From assembly GCA_028870845.1 (NCBI GenBank), contig JAGWOR010000025.1:1-35397 (forward strand): a stretch of 35,397 nt of DNA, read 5' to 3'. The position numbers and the translations under genes were made by a program. The notes beneath the pieces were generated by a model. The model was given only the letters and a program-made list of their open reading frames with translations. It had not been told where the DNA came from and ran no database searches. Below, one piece after another: positions 6,648 to 15,694 of the stretch. Position 1 is the stretch's first letter, and every line of letters begins with the position of its first letter. This DNA comes from Gammaproteobacteria bacterium (GTDB lineage: Bacteria > Pseudomonadota > Gammaproteobacteria > Natronospirales > REEB76).

Positions 6648-7979
6648 TCATTCCATATTCGCCACCACCGCCTGTCCGAACCCGGAACAGCCCACCAAAG
6701 TCGCACCGGGCACCAGCTGCTGCAGCTTTTCCTCCACATTCCTGCGGGCGGCGATTTCACGCTTGGAGACCCGGATCGCCTGGCGCAGGCGTGCCAGGTC
6801 GTAGGTCATGATCTTGGCGGCGATGGTGCGGGCCACGCCGTGCAGGATGCGGTCGGCGGCTTCATTCCAGCCGAGGTAGCGCAGCATCATCTCCGCCGAC
6901 AGGATCAACGAACCCGGATTTACCTGGTCCTTGCCGGCAAAACCCGGCGCGGTGCCGTGGGTGGCTTCGAATACTGCCACCGCGTCTGAAATATTGGCGC
7001 CGGGAGCGATGCCGATGCCCCCCACCTGGGCGGCCAGTGCATCCGAGATGTAATCGCCGTTGAGATTCAGGGTGGCGATTACATCATAATCTTCCGGGCG
7101 CATGAGAATTTGCTGCAAAAAGTTGTCGGCGATCACGTCCTTGACCACGATATCGTGGCCACTCTTGGGATTTCTGAACTTGCACCAGGGCCCGCCGTCG
7201 ATCTCCTGAGCACCAAACTCCTCCTTGGCTACCTGGTAACCCCAGTTACGGAACGCGCCTTCCGTGTATTTCATGATGTTTCCCTTGTGCACCAGGGTCA
7301 CTGAAACCCGGTCGCTATCGATGCAATAACGCAGTGCCTTGCGCACCAGGCGCTGGGAACCTTCCTTTGACACCGGCTTGATGCCGATGGCCGAACTGCC
7401 GGGGAAACGGATGCCGGTAACCCCCATTTCGCGGTGCAGAAATTCGATGACCTTGTGCACTTCCGGCGTGCCTGCGGCCCATTCGATGCCGGCATAGATG
7501 TCCTCGGTGTTTTCCCGGAACACCACCATATCGGTGAGCTCTGATTCCTTCATGGGAGTGGAAACCCCGGGGAAATAGCGGATCGGCCGAACGCAGGCAT
7601 ACAGATCCAGGGCCTGGCGGATTGCGACATTCAGGGAGCGTATACCGCCACCCACCGGCGTGCCCAGCGGGCCCTTGATTGAAACCACGTAGTCACGCAT
7701 GGCTTCCAGGGTTTCGTCCGGCAAATACGCATGCGTGCCATATTTCCGCGTGGCCAGCTCACCAGCATAGATTTCCATCCATACGATCCTGCGCCGGCTG
7801 CCGTAGGCCTTGTGCACCGCAGCGTCCACTACGCTGCGCATCACCGGCGTCACGTCGATGCCAATGCCGTCACCGGTGATATAAGGAATAATGGGCTTGT
7901 CGGGAACCTGGATGCTGAAGTCGGTATTGACGCCGATGGCGGCACCGTCGGCTGGCACGGTGATTTTATCGAACCTCAT
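6648..7979 (-). CDS. icd: Isocitrate dehydrogenase (NADP-type Icd) with C-terminal insertion
   Basis: The enzyme oxidises isocitrate to 2-oxoglutarate and CO2 in the TCA cycle. It aligns along its length with E. coli Icd: [14 protein letters not shown] (32-45), substrate loop GGIRSLNVA with S115 matching the AceK phosphorylation serine 113, [14 protein letters not shown] (154-167), and [10 protein letters not shown]. At 443 residues it is about 27 longer than E. coli Icd. The main extra block is roughly residues 399-422 (rich in Arg, Lys and Glu), between TYDLARL and [16 protein letters not shown]-contact residues Y393 and R397 (E. coli 391 and 395) are kept, but Lys344-Tyr345 are replaced by G346-F347. 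GAGG lies 9 bases before the start. Cofactor preference should not be assumed. Confidence 0.94.
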   Translation of the reverse strand: MRFDKITVPADGAAIGVNTDFSIQVPDKPIIPYITGDGIGIDVTPVMRSVVDAAVHKAYGSRRRIVWMEIYAGELATRKYGTHAYLPDETLEAMRDYVVSIKGPLGTPVGGGIRSLNVAIRQALDLYACVRPIRYFPGVSTPMKESELTDMVVFRENTEDIYAGIEWAAGTPEVHKVIEFLHREMGVTGIRFPGSSAIGIKPVSKEGSQRLVRKALRYCIDSDRVSVTLVHKGNIMKYTEGAFRNWGYQVAKEEFGAQEIDGGPWCKFRNPKSGHDIVVKDVIADNFLQQILMRPEDYDVIATLNLNGDYISDALAAQVGGIGIAPGANISDAVAVFEATHGTAPGFAGKDQVNPGSLILSAEMMLRYLGWNEAADRILHGVARTIAAKIMTYDLARLRQAIRVSKREIAARRNVEEKLQQLVPGATLVGCSGFGQAVVANME

Positions 7980-8071
7980 TTAATCAAGCCTCATGGCGGG
8001 AACATGGAGTAACAGATGGAACCCCGGCAATTCCTGGATCATCATAACATGCAGGCAAACACCCGCCGCTC

Positions 8072-8617
8072 ATGACGACATTGCTGCTCAACAAACCCTA
8101 TGGCGTCATCTGCCAGTTCAGCGGCGACGGTGAACACCGCACGCTTGCGGAATTTGTGCCGCTGAAAAATGTATATCCCGCCGGGCGTCTGGACACCGAC
8201 AGTGAGGGGCTGGTGATCCTCACGGATGATGGCCGCCTGCAAAACCGCATTAGCCACCCGCTGTTCAAAAAGTCTAAAAGTTACTGGGTACAAGTGGAAC
8301 ATGTACCCGAGCCATCCGCTCTGGAACGGCTGCGCAGCGGAATCCTGCTGAAAGACGGCCCTGCCCTGCCAGTGACAGCACGTATGATCGCGGAACCTGC
8401 AGGCCTGTGGCCGCGCGATCCGCCCATTCGCCGCCGTCTGCACATACCCACCGCATGGCTCGAGCTCACCCTTACGCAAGGCCGCAACCGCCAGGTGCGG
8501 CGCATGACCGCCGCCATCGGCTGCCCGACTCTCAGGCTAATCCGCTGGCGTATCGGCGACTGGACAATCGCCGGGCTGCGGCCTGGCGAATGGCGGGAGG
8601 TGGCGGCTTTCAGCTGA
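8072..8617 (+). CDS. rluE: 23S rRNA pseudouridine synthase RluE
   Basis: This is a RsuA/RluB/E/F family enzyme of 181 residues without an S4 domain, which fits RluE (pseudouridine 2457 of 23S rRNA). It starts TLLLNKPYGVICQFS and has the catalytic motif GRLDTDSEGL (38-47) with nucleophile Asp41. The C-terminal family motifs LTLTQGRNRQVRRM and LRLIRWRIG follow. It is divergent from icd, as in E. coli. No clear Shine-Dalgarno sequence precedes the ATG. Its last 8 bases overlap the end of the DAHP synthase gene on the opposite strand. Confidence 0.93.
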   Translation: MTTLLLNKPYGVICQFSGDGEHRTLAEFVPLKNVYPAGRLDTDSEGLVILTDDGRLQNRISHPLFKKSKSYWVQVEHVPEPSALERLRSGILLKDGPALPVTARMIAEPAGLWPRDPPIRRRLHIPTAWLELTLTQGRNRQVRRMTAAIGCPTLRLIRWRIGDWTIAGLRPGEWREVAAFS

Positions 8618-9977
8618 CAGCGCTGCGTTTTCTGGCCTTCCTGGCCACGATGCGCATGGCCATTTCCAGGGCCTGCTCGTAATTGAGGCGCGGATCCACC
8701 TGCGACTTGTAGGCGCGTTCCAAATCGGTGTCCGTGAGACCGCGAATGCCGCCGGTGCATTCTGTAACATCGTCACCGGTGAATTCAAAATGCACGCCGC
8801 CCAGTATGCTGCCTGCCTGTGCATGCAGCGCAAATGCCGCTTCGAGCTCGGCCAGGATGTTTTCAAAACGCCGTGTTTTGATGCCGCTGGCGGTGGTTTC
8901 GGTGTTGCCGTGCATGGGGTCGCACATCCACAGTACCTGCCGGCCGTTTCGTTGCACGGCCTCCACCATGGCTGGCAGGCGTTCATTTATCTGGGATGCG
9001 CCAAACCTGTGTATGAACGTAAGCCTGCCCGCCTCGTTGTGCGGATTCAGTATCCTGCATAGCTGCAACAAATGCTCCGTGTCCATGCCCGGGCCGACTT
9101 TTACCGCGACGGGGTTGGAAATTCCACGGAAATATTCCACATGCGCGCCGTTGACATCCGCGGTGCGCATTCCAATCCATGGGAAATGGGTCGCCAGGTT
9201 GTACCAGCGGCCGGTTTCAGCCACGTGATTAGTCTGGGCCTGCTCGTAAAGCAGATGCAGCCCTTCATGGCTGGTGAATAAATCTATGCGATAACCTTCA
9301 GAGATCGGCCGGGTTGAGATGGTTTCCATGAAACTCAGGGAATTCAGGATGGAATCCACGATGCGCCGGTATTCCGCTTCCAGGGGCGAATTGCGCACAA
9401 AATCCAGGTCCCAATATTCCGGGTGATGCAGGTCGGCAAAGCCCCCGTCTATAAGCGCACGCAGGTAATTCAGGGTCAGAGCGGCATGCTCGTAGCCGCG
9501 CAGCATGAGCAGTGGATCGGCGGCACGTTCTTCGGTGCTGAAGCCCGAACGGTTGATCAGGTCGCCGCGGTAGCTGGGCAAGGTTACGCCATTGCGTGTT
9601 TCGAATTCCGCGGAACGCGGTTTGGCATACTGCCCGGCCAAACGGCCCACGCGAATCACTCTGGTCTTCATCCCGTGCACCAGCACCAGGCTCATCTGCA
9701 ACAGGATCTTGAGCTTGTTGGCGATGGCTTCCGCCGTGCAGTCATCGAAGCTCTCGGCGCAATCCCCCCCCTGGATAACGAAGCATTCACCACGGCTGGC
9801 ATCAGCCAGCTGTGTGCGCAGCCTATCCACCTCACCCCAGGTGACCAGCGGCGGACGCTGATGGATTTCCGCCAGTACCCGATCCACCGCCTGCATGTCC
9901 GAATACAACGGCTGTTGGCCGGCATTGCGGGACTGCCAACTGTGCGGGCGCCAATCCAGTGTGAGTTTGTCTTCCAT
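8610..9977 (-). CDS. 3-deoxy-7-phosphoheptulonate (DAHP) synthase, class II
   Basis: This catalyses the first step of the shikimate pathway, condensing phosphoenolpyruvate and erythrose 4-phosphate. It belongs to the class II (plant/actinobacterial) type, not the AroF/G/H type I of E. coli. The 455-residue protein has the class II signature QGGDCAESF with metal ligand C73. Other candidate metal ligands are H356 (CDPMHGNTE), E398 (HFEFTGDDVTEC) and D428 (SQVDPRLN), all matching the known class II set. I chose the ATG at 9977 (MEDKLTLDWRPHSW); the open frame extends 15 codons upstream without family similarity. The 3' end overlaps rluE by 8 bases in convergent orientation. Confidence 0.95.
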   Translation of the reverse strand: MEDKLTLDWRPHSWQSRNAGQQPLYSDMQAVDRVLAEIHQRPPLVTWGEVDRLRTQLADASRGECFVIQGGDCAESFDDCTAEAIANKLKILLQMSLVLVHGMKTRVIRVGRLAGQYAKPRSAEFETRNGVTLPSYRGDLINRSGFSTEERAADPLLMLRGYEHAALTLNYLRALIDGGFADLHHPEYWDLDFVRNSPLEAEYRRIVDSILNSLSFMETISTRPISEGYRIDLFTSHEGLHLLYEQAQTNHVAETGRWYNLATHFPWIGMRTADVNGAHVEYFRGISNPVAVKVGPGMDTEHLLQLCRILNPHNEAGRLTFIHRFGASQINERLPAMVEAVQRNGRQVLWMCDPMHGNTETTASGIKTRRFENILAELEAAFALHAQAGSILGGVHFEFTGDDVTECTGGIRGLTDTDLERAYKSQVDPRLNYEQALEMAMRIVARKARKRSAVS

Positions 9978-10157
9978 CGGACTCGCTATGCTACCTGCGT
10001 AAACGCATGCGGAAAAGCTCAACTGGCGCCATACCCGCCATATTCGTTAAAATTGTCCGTTTTCCGGGCCCCGGATTTCATCATTCAAGGGACTGTTCAC
10101 CTCCACTGAGCCTAAATTACCCTCGCGGGCGGCATAATCAACTGACGGGAGCGAATC

Positions 10158-11315
10158 ATGCATCGTGTATTGGTACTCGGAGCCGGCAAGATCGGGTCCC
10201 TGCTTTCCGGGCTGCTGGCATTTTCCGGGGATTTCCGCGTGGACATATGCGATGCCAGCTTGCCGGCTGCCAAGGCCGTGGCATCCGGCTATCCGACTGG
10301 CAGTATCCAGGCATACCAACTGGACGCCTCCAACCGGGAAGCTTTGGAAAAACACCTGGAGGCGCATCGTGTGGATGCCGTGATCTCCAGTCTGCCCTAC
10401 TTTTGCAACCCGCTGGTAGCGGAGCTGGCCCGCAAACACAAGCTGCATTACTTCGACCTCACCGAGGACGTGGAAGTCACCCGGGCAGTCACCACGATCA
10501 GCCAGGGCGCCGACACCGTGTTCGCGCCGCAATGCGGCCTGGCGCCGGGTTTCATCAGTATCGCGGCCAACGAACTCATGAGCCACTTTGATGAGATTCA
10601 TGACGTGAAACTGCGCGTCGGCGCCCTGCCACAGAATCCAGGAAACATGACCAAGTACGCGCTCACCTGGTCGTCGGATGGCGTGATCAACGAATACGGC
10701 AACCTTTGTTACGGCATCGCCAACGGCAAACCGGCCACCTTCATGCCGCTGGAGGGTCTGGAAACCATCCAATTGGAGGGCAGACTGTACGAGGCCTTCA
10801 ATACCTCCGGTGGCCTGGGTTCGCTGGCGGAAAGCTATGCCGGCAGGGTGCGCAATCTCACCTACAAAACCATCCGCTACCCCGGCCATTGTGAAATCAT
10901 GCGCATCCTCATGAATGACCTGCGCATGAATGAACACCGGGAAGAATTCAAGGCCATGCTGGAACGCGCGGTACCGCGCACTGTTCAGGACGTGGTTGTG
11001 GTGTATGTCTCGGTCAGCGGCACGCAACATGGCAAGTTCATGGAAGAAAACTACGTGAATCAGATATATCCGCAGCAGATCGCCGGCCGGCTGTGGTCAG
11101 CAATTCAGGTCACCACCAGCGCCGGTGCCTGCGCGGTTGTGGACCTGGTGCTGAAAAACCCGGGTAACTTCCGTGGCGCGGTAAAGCAGGAACAATTTAA
11201 GCTTGCCGACGTGCTATCCAACCGTTTCGGCAAAGCCTACGCCCAGGCGGAAACCGCTGAGTTGTCTGCGAAGCTGGTGCGCACCGGCGAGGCTGCCAGA
11301 CAATTCGTTGCCTGA
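10158..11315 (+). CDS. Saccharopine dehydrogenase family protein, probable L-lysine 6-dehydrogenase
   Basis: The N-terminal Rossmann motif is VLVLGAGKIGS (4-14), and features of the saccharopine dehydrogenase/LysDH fold follow: YFDLTEDV, APQCGLAPGFISI, FNTSGGLGSLAESY and TYKTIRYPGHCEIM. At 385 residues it matches the one-domain lysine dehydrogenase of Geobacillus in length, and the motif spacing is close as far as I recall that sequence. LysDH oxidises the epsilon-amino group of lysine to give allysine (2-aminoadipate 6-semialdehyde). The gene just downstream encodes the enzyme class that uses this product, which supports the assignment. A saccharopine-cleaving activity is the main alternative. 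ACGGGAG precedes the ATG. Confidence 0.8.
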   Translation: MHRVLVLGAGKIGSLLSGLLAFSGDFRVDICDASLPAAKAVASGYPTGSIQAYQLDASNREALEKHLEAHRVDAVISSLPYFCNPLVAELARKHKLHYFDLTEDVEVTRAVTTISQGADTVFAPQCGLAPGFISIAANELMSHFDEIHDVKLRVGALPQNPGNMTKYALTWSSDGVINEYGNLCYGIANGKPATFMPLEGLETIQLEGRLYEAFNTSGGLGSLAESYAGRVRNLTYKTIRYPGHCEIMRILMNDLRMNEHREEFKAMLERAVPRTVQDVVVVYVSVSGTQHGKFMEENYVNQIYPQQIAGRLWSAIQVTTSAGACAVVDLVLKNPGNFRGAVKQEQFKLADVLSNRFGKAYAQAETAELSAKLVRTGEAARQFVA

Positions 11316-11325
11316 GGTGTAACAC

Positions 11326-12864
11326 ATGTTCGACCTGCGAACCAACAAAATCCTCCGCGCCCTGGGATTGGAAAAAACCAATGCCGGAGCTTGGTCAGCC
11401 AGCAGCGGCCGGCGCAAAAGCCGTGGTGCTGAAGTGCTGGAATCCATCAATCCGGCCACCGGCAAACCGATCGCGCGCGTCGCCTGCGCAACTGTTGACG
11501 ACTATGAATGCGTCATCCGGGATGCCCAGACGGCATTTCGGGCGTGGCGCGAAGTGCCGGCCCCGAAGCGCGGCGAGGCGGTGCGCCTGATCGCCGAAGC
11601 GCTGCGCCGGCACAAGCATCACCTGGGCAGTCTGGTGGCGCTGGAAATGGGCAAAATCAAGGCCGAGGGCGACGGCGAAGTGCAGGAAATGATCGACATC
11701 GCCGACTTCGCCGTGGGCCAGTCACGCATGCTGTATGGCAACAGCATGCACTCCGAACGACCTCGGCACCGCATGTATGAACAGTGGCACCCTTATGGCG
11801 TGGTCGGTGTAATCAGTGCCTTTAATTTTCCCGTGGCAGTCTGGTCATGGAATGCGTTCCTGTCGGCGATTTGCGGCAATGCCACCGTATGGAAACCATC
11901 GCCGCGCACCCCGCTGTGCGCCATCGCCGTGCAGCATATCTGCAACCGTGTGCTGGATGAGCACGGCTACCCGGCGATTTTCTCCATGTTTATCGACGCG
12001 GGCGTGAAACTGGCGGAAACATTTGTCAAAGATCCGCGGGTCGCATTGATATCATTCACCGGTTCCTCCGCCGTGGGATGCAAGGTTGGTGAACTGGTGG
12101 CAGCCCGCATGGGCCGGTCACTGCTGGAGCTGGGCGGCAACAATGCCATCATTGTGGATGAAACTGCAGACCTCAAGCTGGTAATTCCTGCCGTGGTATT
12201 CGGTGCCGTGGGCACCGCTGGTCAGCGCTGCACATCTACTCGCCGCCTGATCGTGCATGAAAGCATCGTGGACGACTTGCTGGCGAAGCTCGTGCATGCC
12301 TACGGGCAGATCCGCATCGGCGACCCCCTGCATAAGGAAACCCTCATGGGACCGTTGTGCAGCGAGGATGCAGTACGCCGCTACCGAGAAGCCATCGGCA
12401 CCATCAAAAAAGCCGGCGGCCAGATTCTCCATGGCGGCAAAGTACTGACACGCCCCGGATTTTTCGTCGAACCCACTATTGTGCGCGCCGATAACGGCTG
12501 GGACATAGTCAAAACCGAAACTTTCGCGCCCATCCTGTACGTCATGTCTTACCGCAGGCTGGAAGACGCTGTGCGCATGCAAAATGACGTGCCCCAGGGC
12601 TTGTCATCCTCCCTATTCACCACCAACCTGAAAAACGCCGAGTATTTCCTTTCAGCGATCGGCAGTGATTGCGGCATTGCCAATGTGAACATCGGCACCT
12701 CCGGAGCGGAGATTGGCGGCGCATTCGGCGGTGAAAAACATACCGGTGGCGGGCGTGAATCCGGTTCCGATGCCTGGAAACAATACATGCGCCGCCAGAC
12801 CAACACCATTAACTGGTCCGATCAACTGCCGCTGGCACAGGGCATTCAATTCGACTTGGACTGA
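11326..12864 (+). CDS. amaB: Aldehyde dehydrogenase family 7, probable 2-aminoadipate 6-semialdehyde dehydrogenase
   Basis: This 512-residue NAD(P)-dependent aldehyde dehydrogenase resembles antiquitin (ALDH7). Catalytic residues are N167 (SAFNFP), K190 (VWKPSP), E268 ([10 protein letters not shown]) and nucleophile C302 ([12 protein letters not shown]). The C-terminal [18 protein letters not shown] with [11 protein letters not shown] is characteristic of ALDH7. It would oxidise allysine/piperideine-6-carboxylate to 2-aminoadipate. It starts 10 bases after the lysine dehydrogenase-like gene, so both are almost certainly co-transcribed as a lysine degradation module. The first 35 residues are variable, so the exact start is less certain. 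The symbol amaB rests on the predicted role. Confidence 0.85.
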   Translation: MFDLRTNKILRALGLEKTNAGAWSASSGRRKSRGAEVLESINPATGKPIARVACATVDDYECVIRDAQTAFRAWREVPAPKRGEAVRLIAEALRRHKHHLGSLVALEMGKIKAEGDGEVQEMIDIADFAVGQSRMLYGNSMHSERPRHRMYEQWHPYGVVGVISAFNFPVAVWSWNAFLSAICGNATVWKPSPRTPLCAIAVQHICNRVLDEHGYPAIFSMFIDAGVKLAETFVKDPRVALISFTGSSAVGCKVGELVAARMGRSLLELGGNNAIIVDETADLKLVIPAVVFGAVGTAGQRCTSTRRLIVHESIVDDLLAKLVHAYGQIRIGDPLHKETLMGPLCSEDAVRRYREAIGTIKKAGGQILHGGKVLTRPGFFVEPTIVRADNGWDIVKTETFAPILYVMSYRRLEDAVRMQNDVPQGLSSSLFTTNLKNAEYFLSAIGSDCGIANVNIGTSGAEIGGAFGGEKHTGGGRESGSDAWKQYMRRQTNTINWSDQLPLAQGIQFDLD

Positions 12865-12941
12865 CAGCACCGCATGCAAACAGCATGCTTCGCTGAAGCC
12901 ATACGTGCCAGCCGGCGGTTCACTGCACAGGAGTAGTTGTT

Positions 12942-13778
12942 GTGCTGGCATTGCATCTGCTGATCCTCGCGATCCTTCAGGGTATCTCCGAGCTGTTTCC
13001 AATCAGCAGCCTCGGACACAGCATCCTGGTCCCGGCGCTGCTGCGCTGGTCCATAAACCGCGACGCTCCATGGTTTCTGCCCTATATCGTGCTCCTGCAT
13101 CTGGGCACCGCAACCGCGCTGTTTATATTTTTCCGTCGCGACTGGTTCAGGTTGCTGTCCACCACCTGGAAAGTGAGGGGAAATATCGCTGTCCCGGAAG
13201 CGCGCCTGTTCTGGCTGCTGGTGTTAGCTACCGTACCGGCTGGACTGCTGGGACTGGCGCTGGAACACAGGATCAAGGCGCTGTTTGGCGGATTCCTGGT
13301 GGCTGCGATATTCCTGATGCTGAACGGAGTAATCCTGCTGATCGGCGACGCGCTCAAGCAGCGTGCCGCGCGCCACGAACTGGTCAATATGGGATGGTGG
13401 CGCGCATTTGGCATCGGTTGCGCCCAGGCGTTGGCATTGGTTCCAGGCATCTCACGTTCCGGGGTTACATTGGTTGCCGGTGTCTGGTCGGGACTCGACT
13501 ACGTATCCTCGGCGCGCTTTTCCTTTCTGCTGGCAACCCCGATCATCGCTGCAGCCGGGTTACTGGAAGTGCCCAAGCTCATCAAGGAGCAGACCAGTAT
13601 GCCCGCGGGCCTGCTCCTAACACTTGTCACCGGCGGGCTGCTTGCCGGGATCTTTGCCTGGCTCAGCACCTGGTTTCTCATGCGCTATTTCCGGCAGCAC
13701 GAGATGGCTGCATTACGCCCGTATGGCATCTATTGCCTGGTGGCCGGCGCAACAGCCCTGATGATTCATTACCTCTAA
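12942..13778 (+). CDS. UppP/BacA-family undecaprenyl-diphosphate phosphatase (divergent)
   Basis: The 278-residue polytopic membrane protein has both UppP family signatures. The first is LQGISELFPISSLGH (12-26), with E17, S22, S23 and H26. The second is PGISRSGVT (168-176), with R172. These form the active site that dephosphorylates undecaprenyl diphosphate for peptidoglycan and other envelope polymers. The sequence departs from E. coli UppP (for example Q13 at the first acidic position and a SLGH variant), so it may be a paralogue alongside a canonical copy elsewhere. The start is GTG, with AGGAG (12929-12933) eight bases upstream. It follows the ALDH7 gene by 77 bases; functional linkage is not evident. 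Confidence 0.8.
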   Translation: MLALHLLILAILQGISELFPISSLGHSILVPALLRWSINRDAPWFLPYIVLLHLGTATALFIFFRRDWFRLLSTTWKVRGNIAVPEARLFWLLVLATVPAGLLGLALEHRIKALFGGFLVAAIFLMLNGVILLIGDALKQRAARHELVNMGWWRAFGIGCAQALALVPGISRSGVTLVAGVWSGLDYVSSARFSFLLATPIIAAAGLLEVPKLIKEQTSMPAGLLLTLVTGGLLAGIFAWLSTWFLMRYFRQHEMAALRPYGIYCLVAGATALMIHYL

Positions 13779-13877
13779 AACCAGATCTTGCGCGACGGTT
13801 TTATTCAATTTTCATTATAACCAGATAGTATATGGCTAATTGAGAATCAGGATGGATACGGGATCATTGGCCTGAAC

Positions 13878-15647
13878 ATGACGGAACAACCCACAAGTTT
13901 CCTGGCACGGCTCAAGAAACATCACATATATCGGGTCGCGACCATCTATGCGATCGCCAGCTGGGTGTTGATCCAGCTGTCCAATGGATTGCTCCCGGAT
14001 TTCGGATTGCCGCGATCCAGCGTGGTTATCGTGATCGCGGTGATCGCCCTGGGCTTCCCGGTGGTGCTGGTGCTGGCATGGATGCTCATCCGCCCGGTGG
14101 ACCCGGAAAAACTGGCACGCTGGCAACGCCGGCGCTGGCGCATCGGCCCGATTCTGTCGCTAATCGTCATCTCATTCGCGGCCTTCTGGATCATCATCAT
14201 CTGGGGCAAAATCTCCGCGGAAACTGCTGCCAGTGCCGCGAAAACCACGGTCAGCCAGGAAGTGGCGGCCTTCCATCCGCCACCCCATTCGATCGCTGTA
14301 TTGCCGTTCCAGAATCTGAGCAACAATCCGAAACAGCAATATTTCAGCGACGGCATCACCCAGGAACTCACCAACGCCCTGGGGCAGATACCGGGTCTGC
14401 AGGTCATCGCCTGGCAATCAGTGGCGAGCTTCAGCAACACCACCCTGTCCGCGAACACCATCGGCAAGGAGTTGGATGTGGCCTACATGCTGGTGGGCAG
14501 CGTGATGCGCGCGGGCGACAGCCTACGCGTGTACGCCGAACTGGTGAACACCAGCACCGGATACCAGATCTGGTCGGACAAATACGACCGCTCTATCAAG
14601 GATATTTTTGCGGTCCAGGATGAGATTTCCAAAGCCATCGCCAGTTCCATGCAGCTGGAGCTGGGTGAAAGCACCCACCTGGTTTCGGCCGCCACCACCA
14701 GCACGGATGCCCATGACGCTTATCTGAAAGGCATGGAATATTTCAATCTGCGCACCAAGGCAAATCTGTACAGAGCGATCAAGTATTTCCAGAAGGCTGT
14801 GGAACTGGATAAAAATTACTCGGAAGCCTACGCCCAGCTCGCCAGCGCCTACACCGTGCTGCCGGAAGTCACCTCCATGTCCTACGAGGAAGCCAATGCC
14901 AAGGCCATGCCCCTGATCCGCAAATCCCTGGAGATTAATCCCAATCAGCCCAAGGCACATGCGGTCCTGGCGAATATCTATATCACCGAGCACAAAACCG
15001 AAGCCGCCAAGGCGGAACTGCTCAAAACCCTGGCGCTCGATCCCAATGATGCGGCCGTACACACTTATTACGCATTTCTGCTGCCGCTCAAGGAGGCGCT
15101 GGGACAGTACCAGATCGCCGCCACACTGGATCCTGAATACTGGGCGGTGCAAATGAACTTGGGGGCGGCTTATGCCGAATTGGGCCATTTCGCCCAGGCC
15201 ATCAAGGCATACCAGGCTGCCCAGCATCTGTCACCGGAGAACATCGAGGCACCACTGGAAATTGCCTTTCTGAACCATCTGCAATCCAAAGATAAGGAAT
15301 CGGTACGCATACTCACCAGCGTTACAACCTCTAACAGGGACGATTCCGAGGTCCTGGATGCCTCACGGCTAAGTTATGCCGCGCTGCTGGATCCGAAACT
15401 CAGAAGCCAGGCGCTGAACAATCTGGATAAACTGACGGGCAGCAAGAACGGCGGATTTAACCAATATTACCTGGCGACCGCCTATATAGTATTGGGGGAT
15501 GATGCCAAAGCTATCCAGTTGATTCGGAATTTTTGCGGCAACACACCCGATAGCTGCAATGATATTGCCGTCGATCCTCATTATCTGTCGCTGCATGCCA
15601 ATAAGGAATTCCAAAGGCTGGTGGCACGTTACGGCTTGAAGCACTGA
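13878..15647 (+). CDS. Membrane-anchored TolB/FlgO-like and TPR protein
   Basis: The protein has 589 residues. It starts with FLARLKKHHIYRVATIYAIASWVLIQ, a membrane segment common at the junction of TPR-type adenylate cyclase-like proteins. Two further helices follow at about 48-70 and 91-110. Next comes a periplasmic TolB/FlgO-like nucleoside-fold region (138-265; SIAVLPFQNLSNN, FSDGITQELTNAL, YMLVGSVMRAG, IWSDKYDRS). TPR repeats (about 280-460) include YFQKAVELDKNYSEAY and LLKTLALDPNDAAV. Neither a cyclase domain nor a DNA-binding domain precedes the membrane segment. The precise function is unknown; a protein-interaction scaffold or sensor is likely. It has its own 99-base upstream gap and is convergent with the asparaginase gene. 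Confidence 0.75.
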   Translation: MTEQPTSFLARLKKHHIYRVATIYAIASWVLIQLSNGLLPDFGLPRSSVVIVIAVIALGFPVVLVLAWMLIRPVDPEKLARWQRRRWRIGPILSLIVISFAAFWIIIIWGKISAETAASAAKTTVSQEVAAFHPPPHSIAVLPFQNLSNNPKQQYFSDGITQELTNALGQIPGLQVIAWQSVASFSNTTLSANTIGKELDVAYMLVGSVMRAGDSLRVYAELVNTSTGYQIWSDKYDRSIKDIFAVQDEISKAIASSMQLELGESTHLVSAATTSTDAHDAYLKGMEYFNLRTKANLYRAIKYFQKAVELDKNYSEAYAQLASAYTVLPEVTSMSYEEANAKAMPLIRKSLEINPNQPKAHAVLANIYITEHKTEAAKAELLKTLALDPNDAAVHTYYAFLLPLKEALGQYQIAATLDPEYWAVQMNLGAAYAELGHFAQAIKAYQAAQHLSPENIEAPLEIAFLNHLQSKDKESVRILTSVTTSNRDDSEVLDASRLSYAALLDPKLRSQALNNLDKLTGSKNGGFNQYYLATAYIVLGDDAKAIQLIRNFCGNTPDSCNDIAVDPHYLSLHANKEFQRLVARYGLKH

Positions 15648-15694
15648 AACCAATACTGCGCGAGTCAGTAGCGTGGCAATCGGCGAGAGATCCC

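Noticed and set aside
10047-11030. Long minus-strand open frame of 327 codons opposite the lysine dehydrogenase-like gene
   Set aside because: It is antisense to a gene with clear family motifs, has no recognisable domain, and is explained by the GC-biased third codon positions of the real gene.
12872-12888. Inverted repeat GCATGC-AAACA-GCATGC after the ALDH7 gene as a terminator or operator
   Set aside because: Six-base palindromes of this kind are common, and there is no U run or second copy near a promoter.
12713-13828. Plus-strand open frame of 371 codons across the end of the ALDH7 gene and the UppP-like gene
   Set aside because: It overlaps two well-supported genes in a different frame and its product has no family features.
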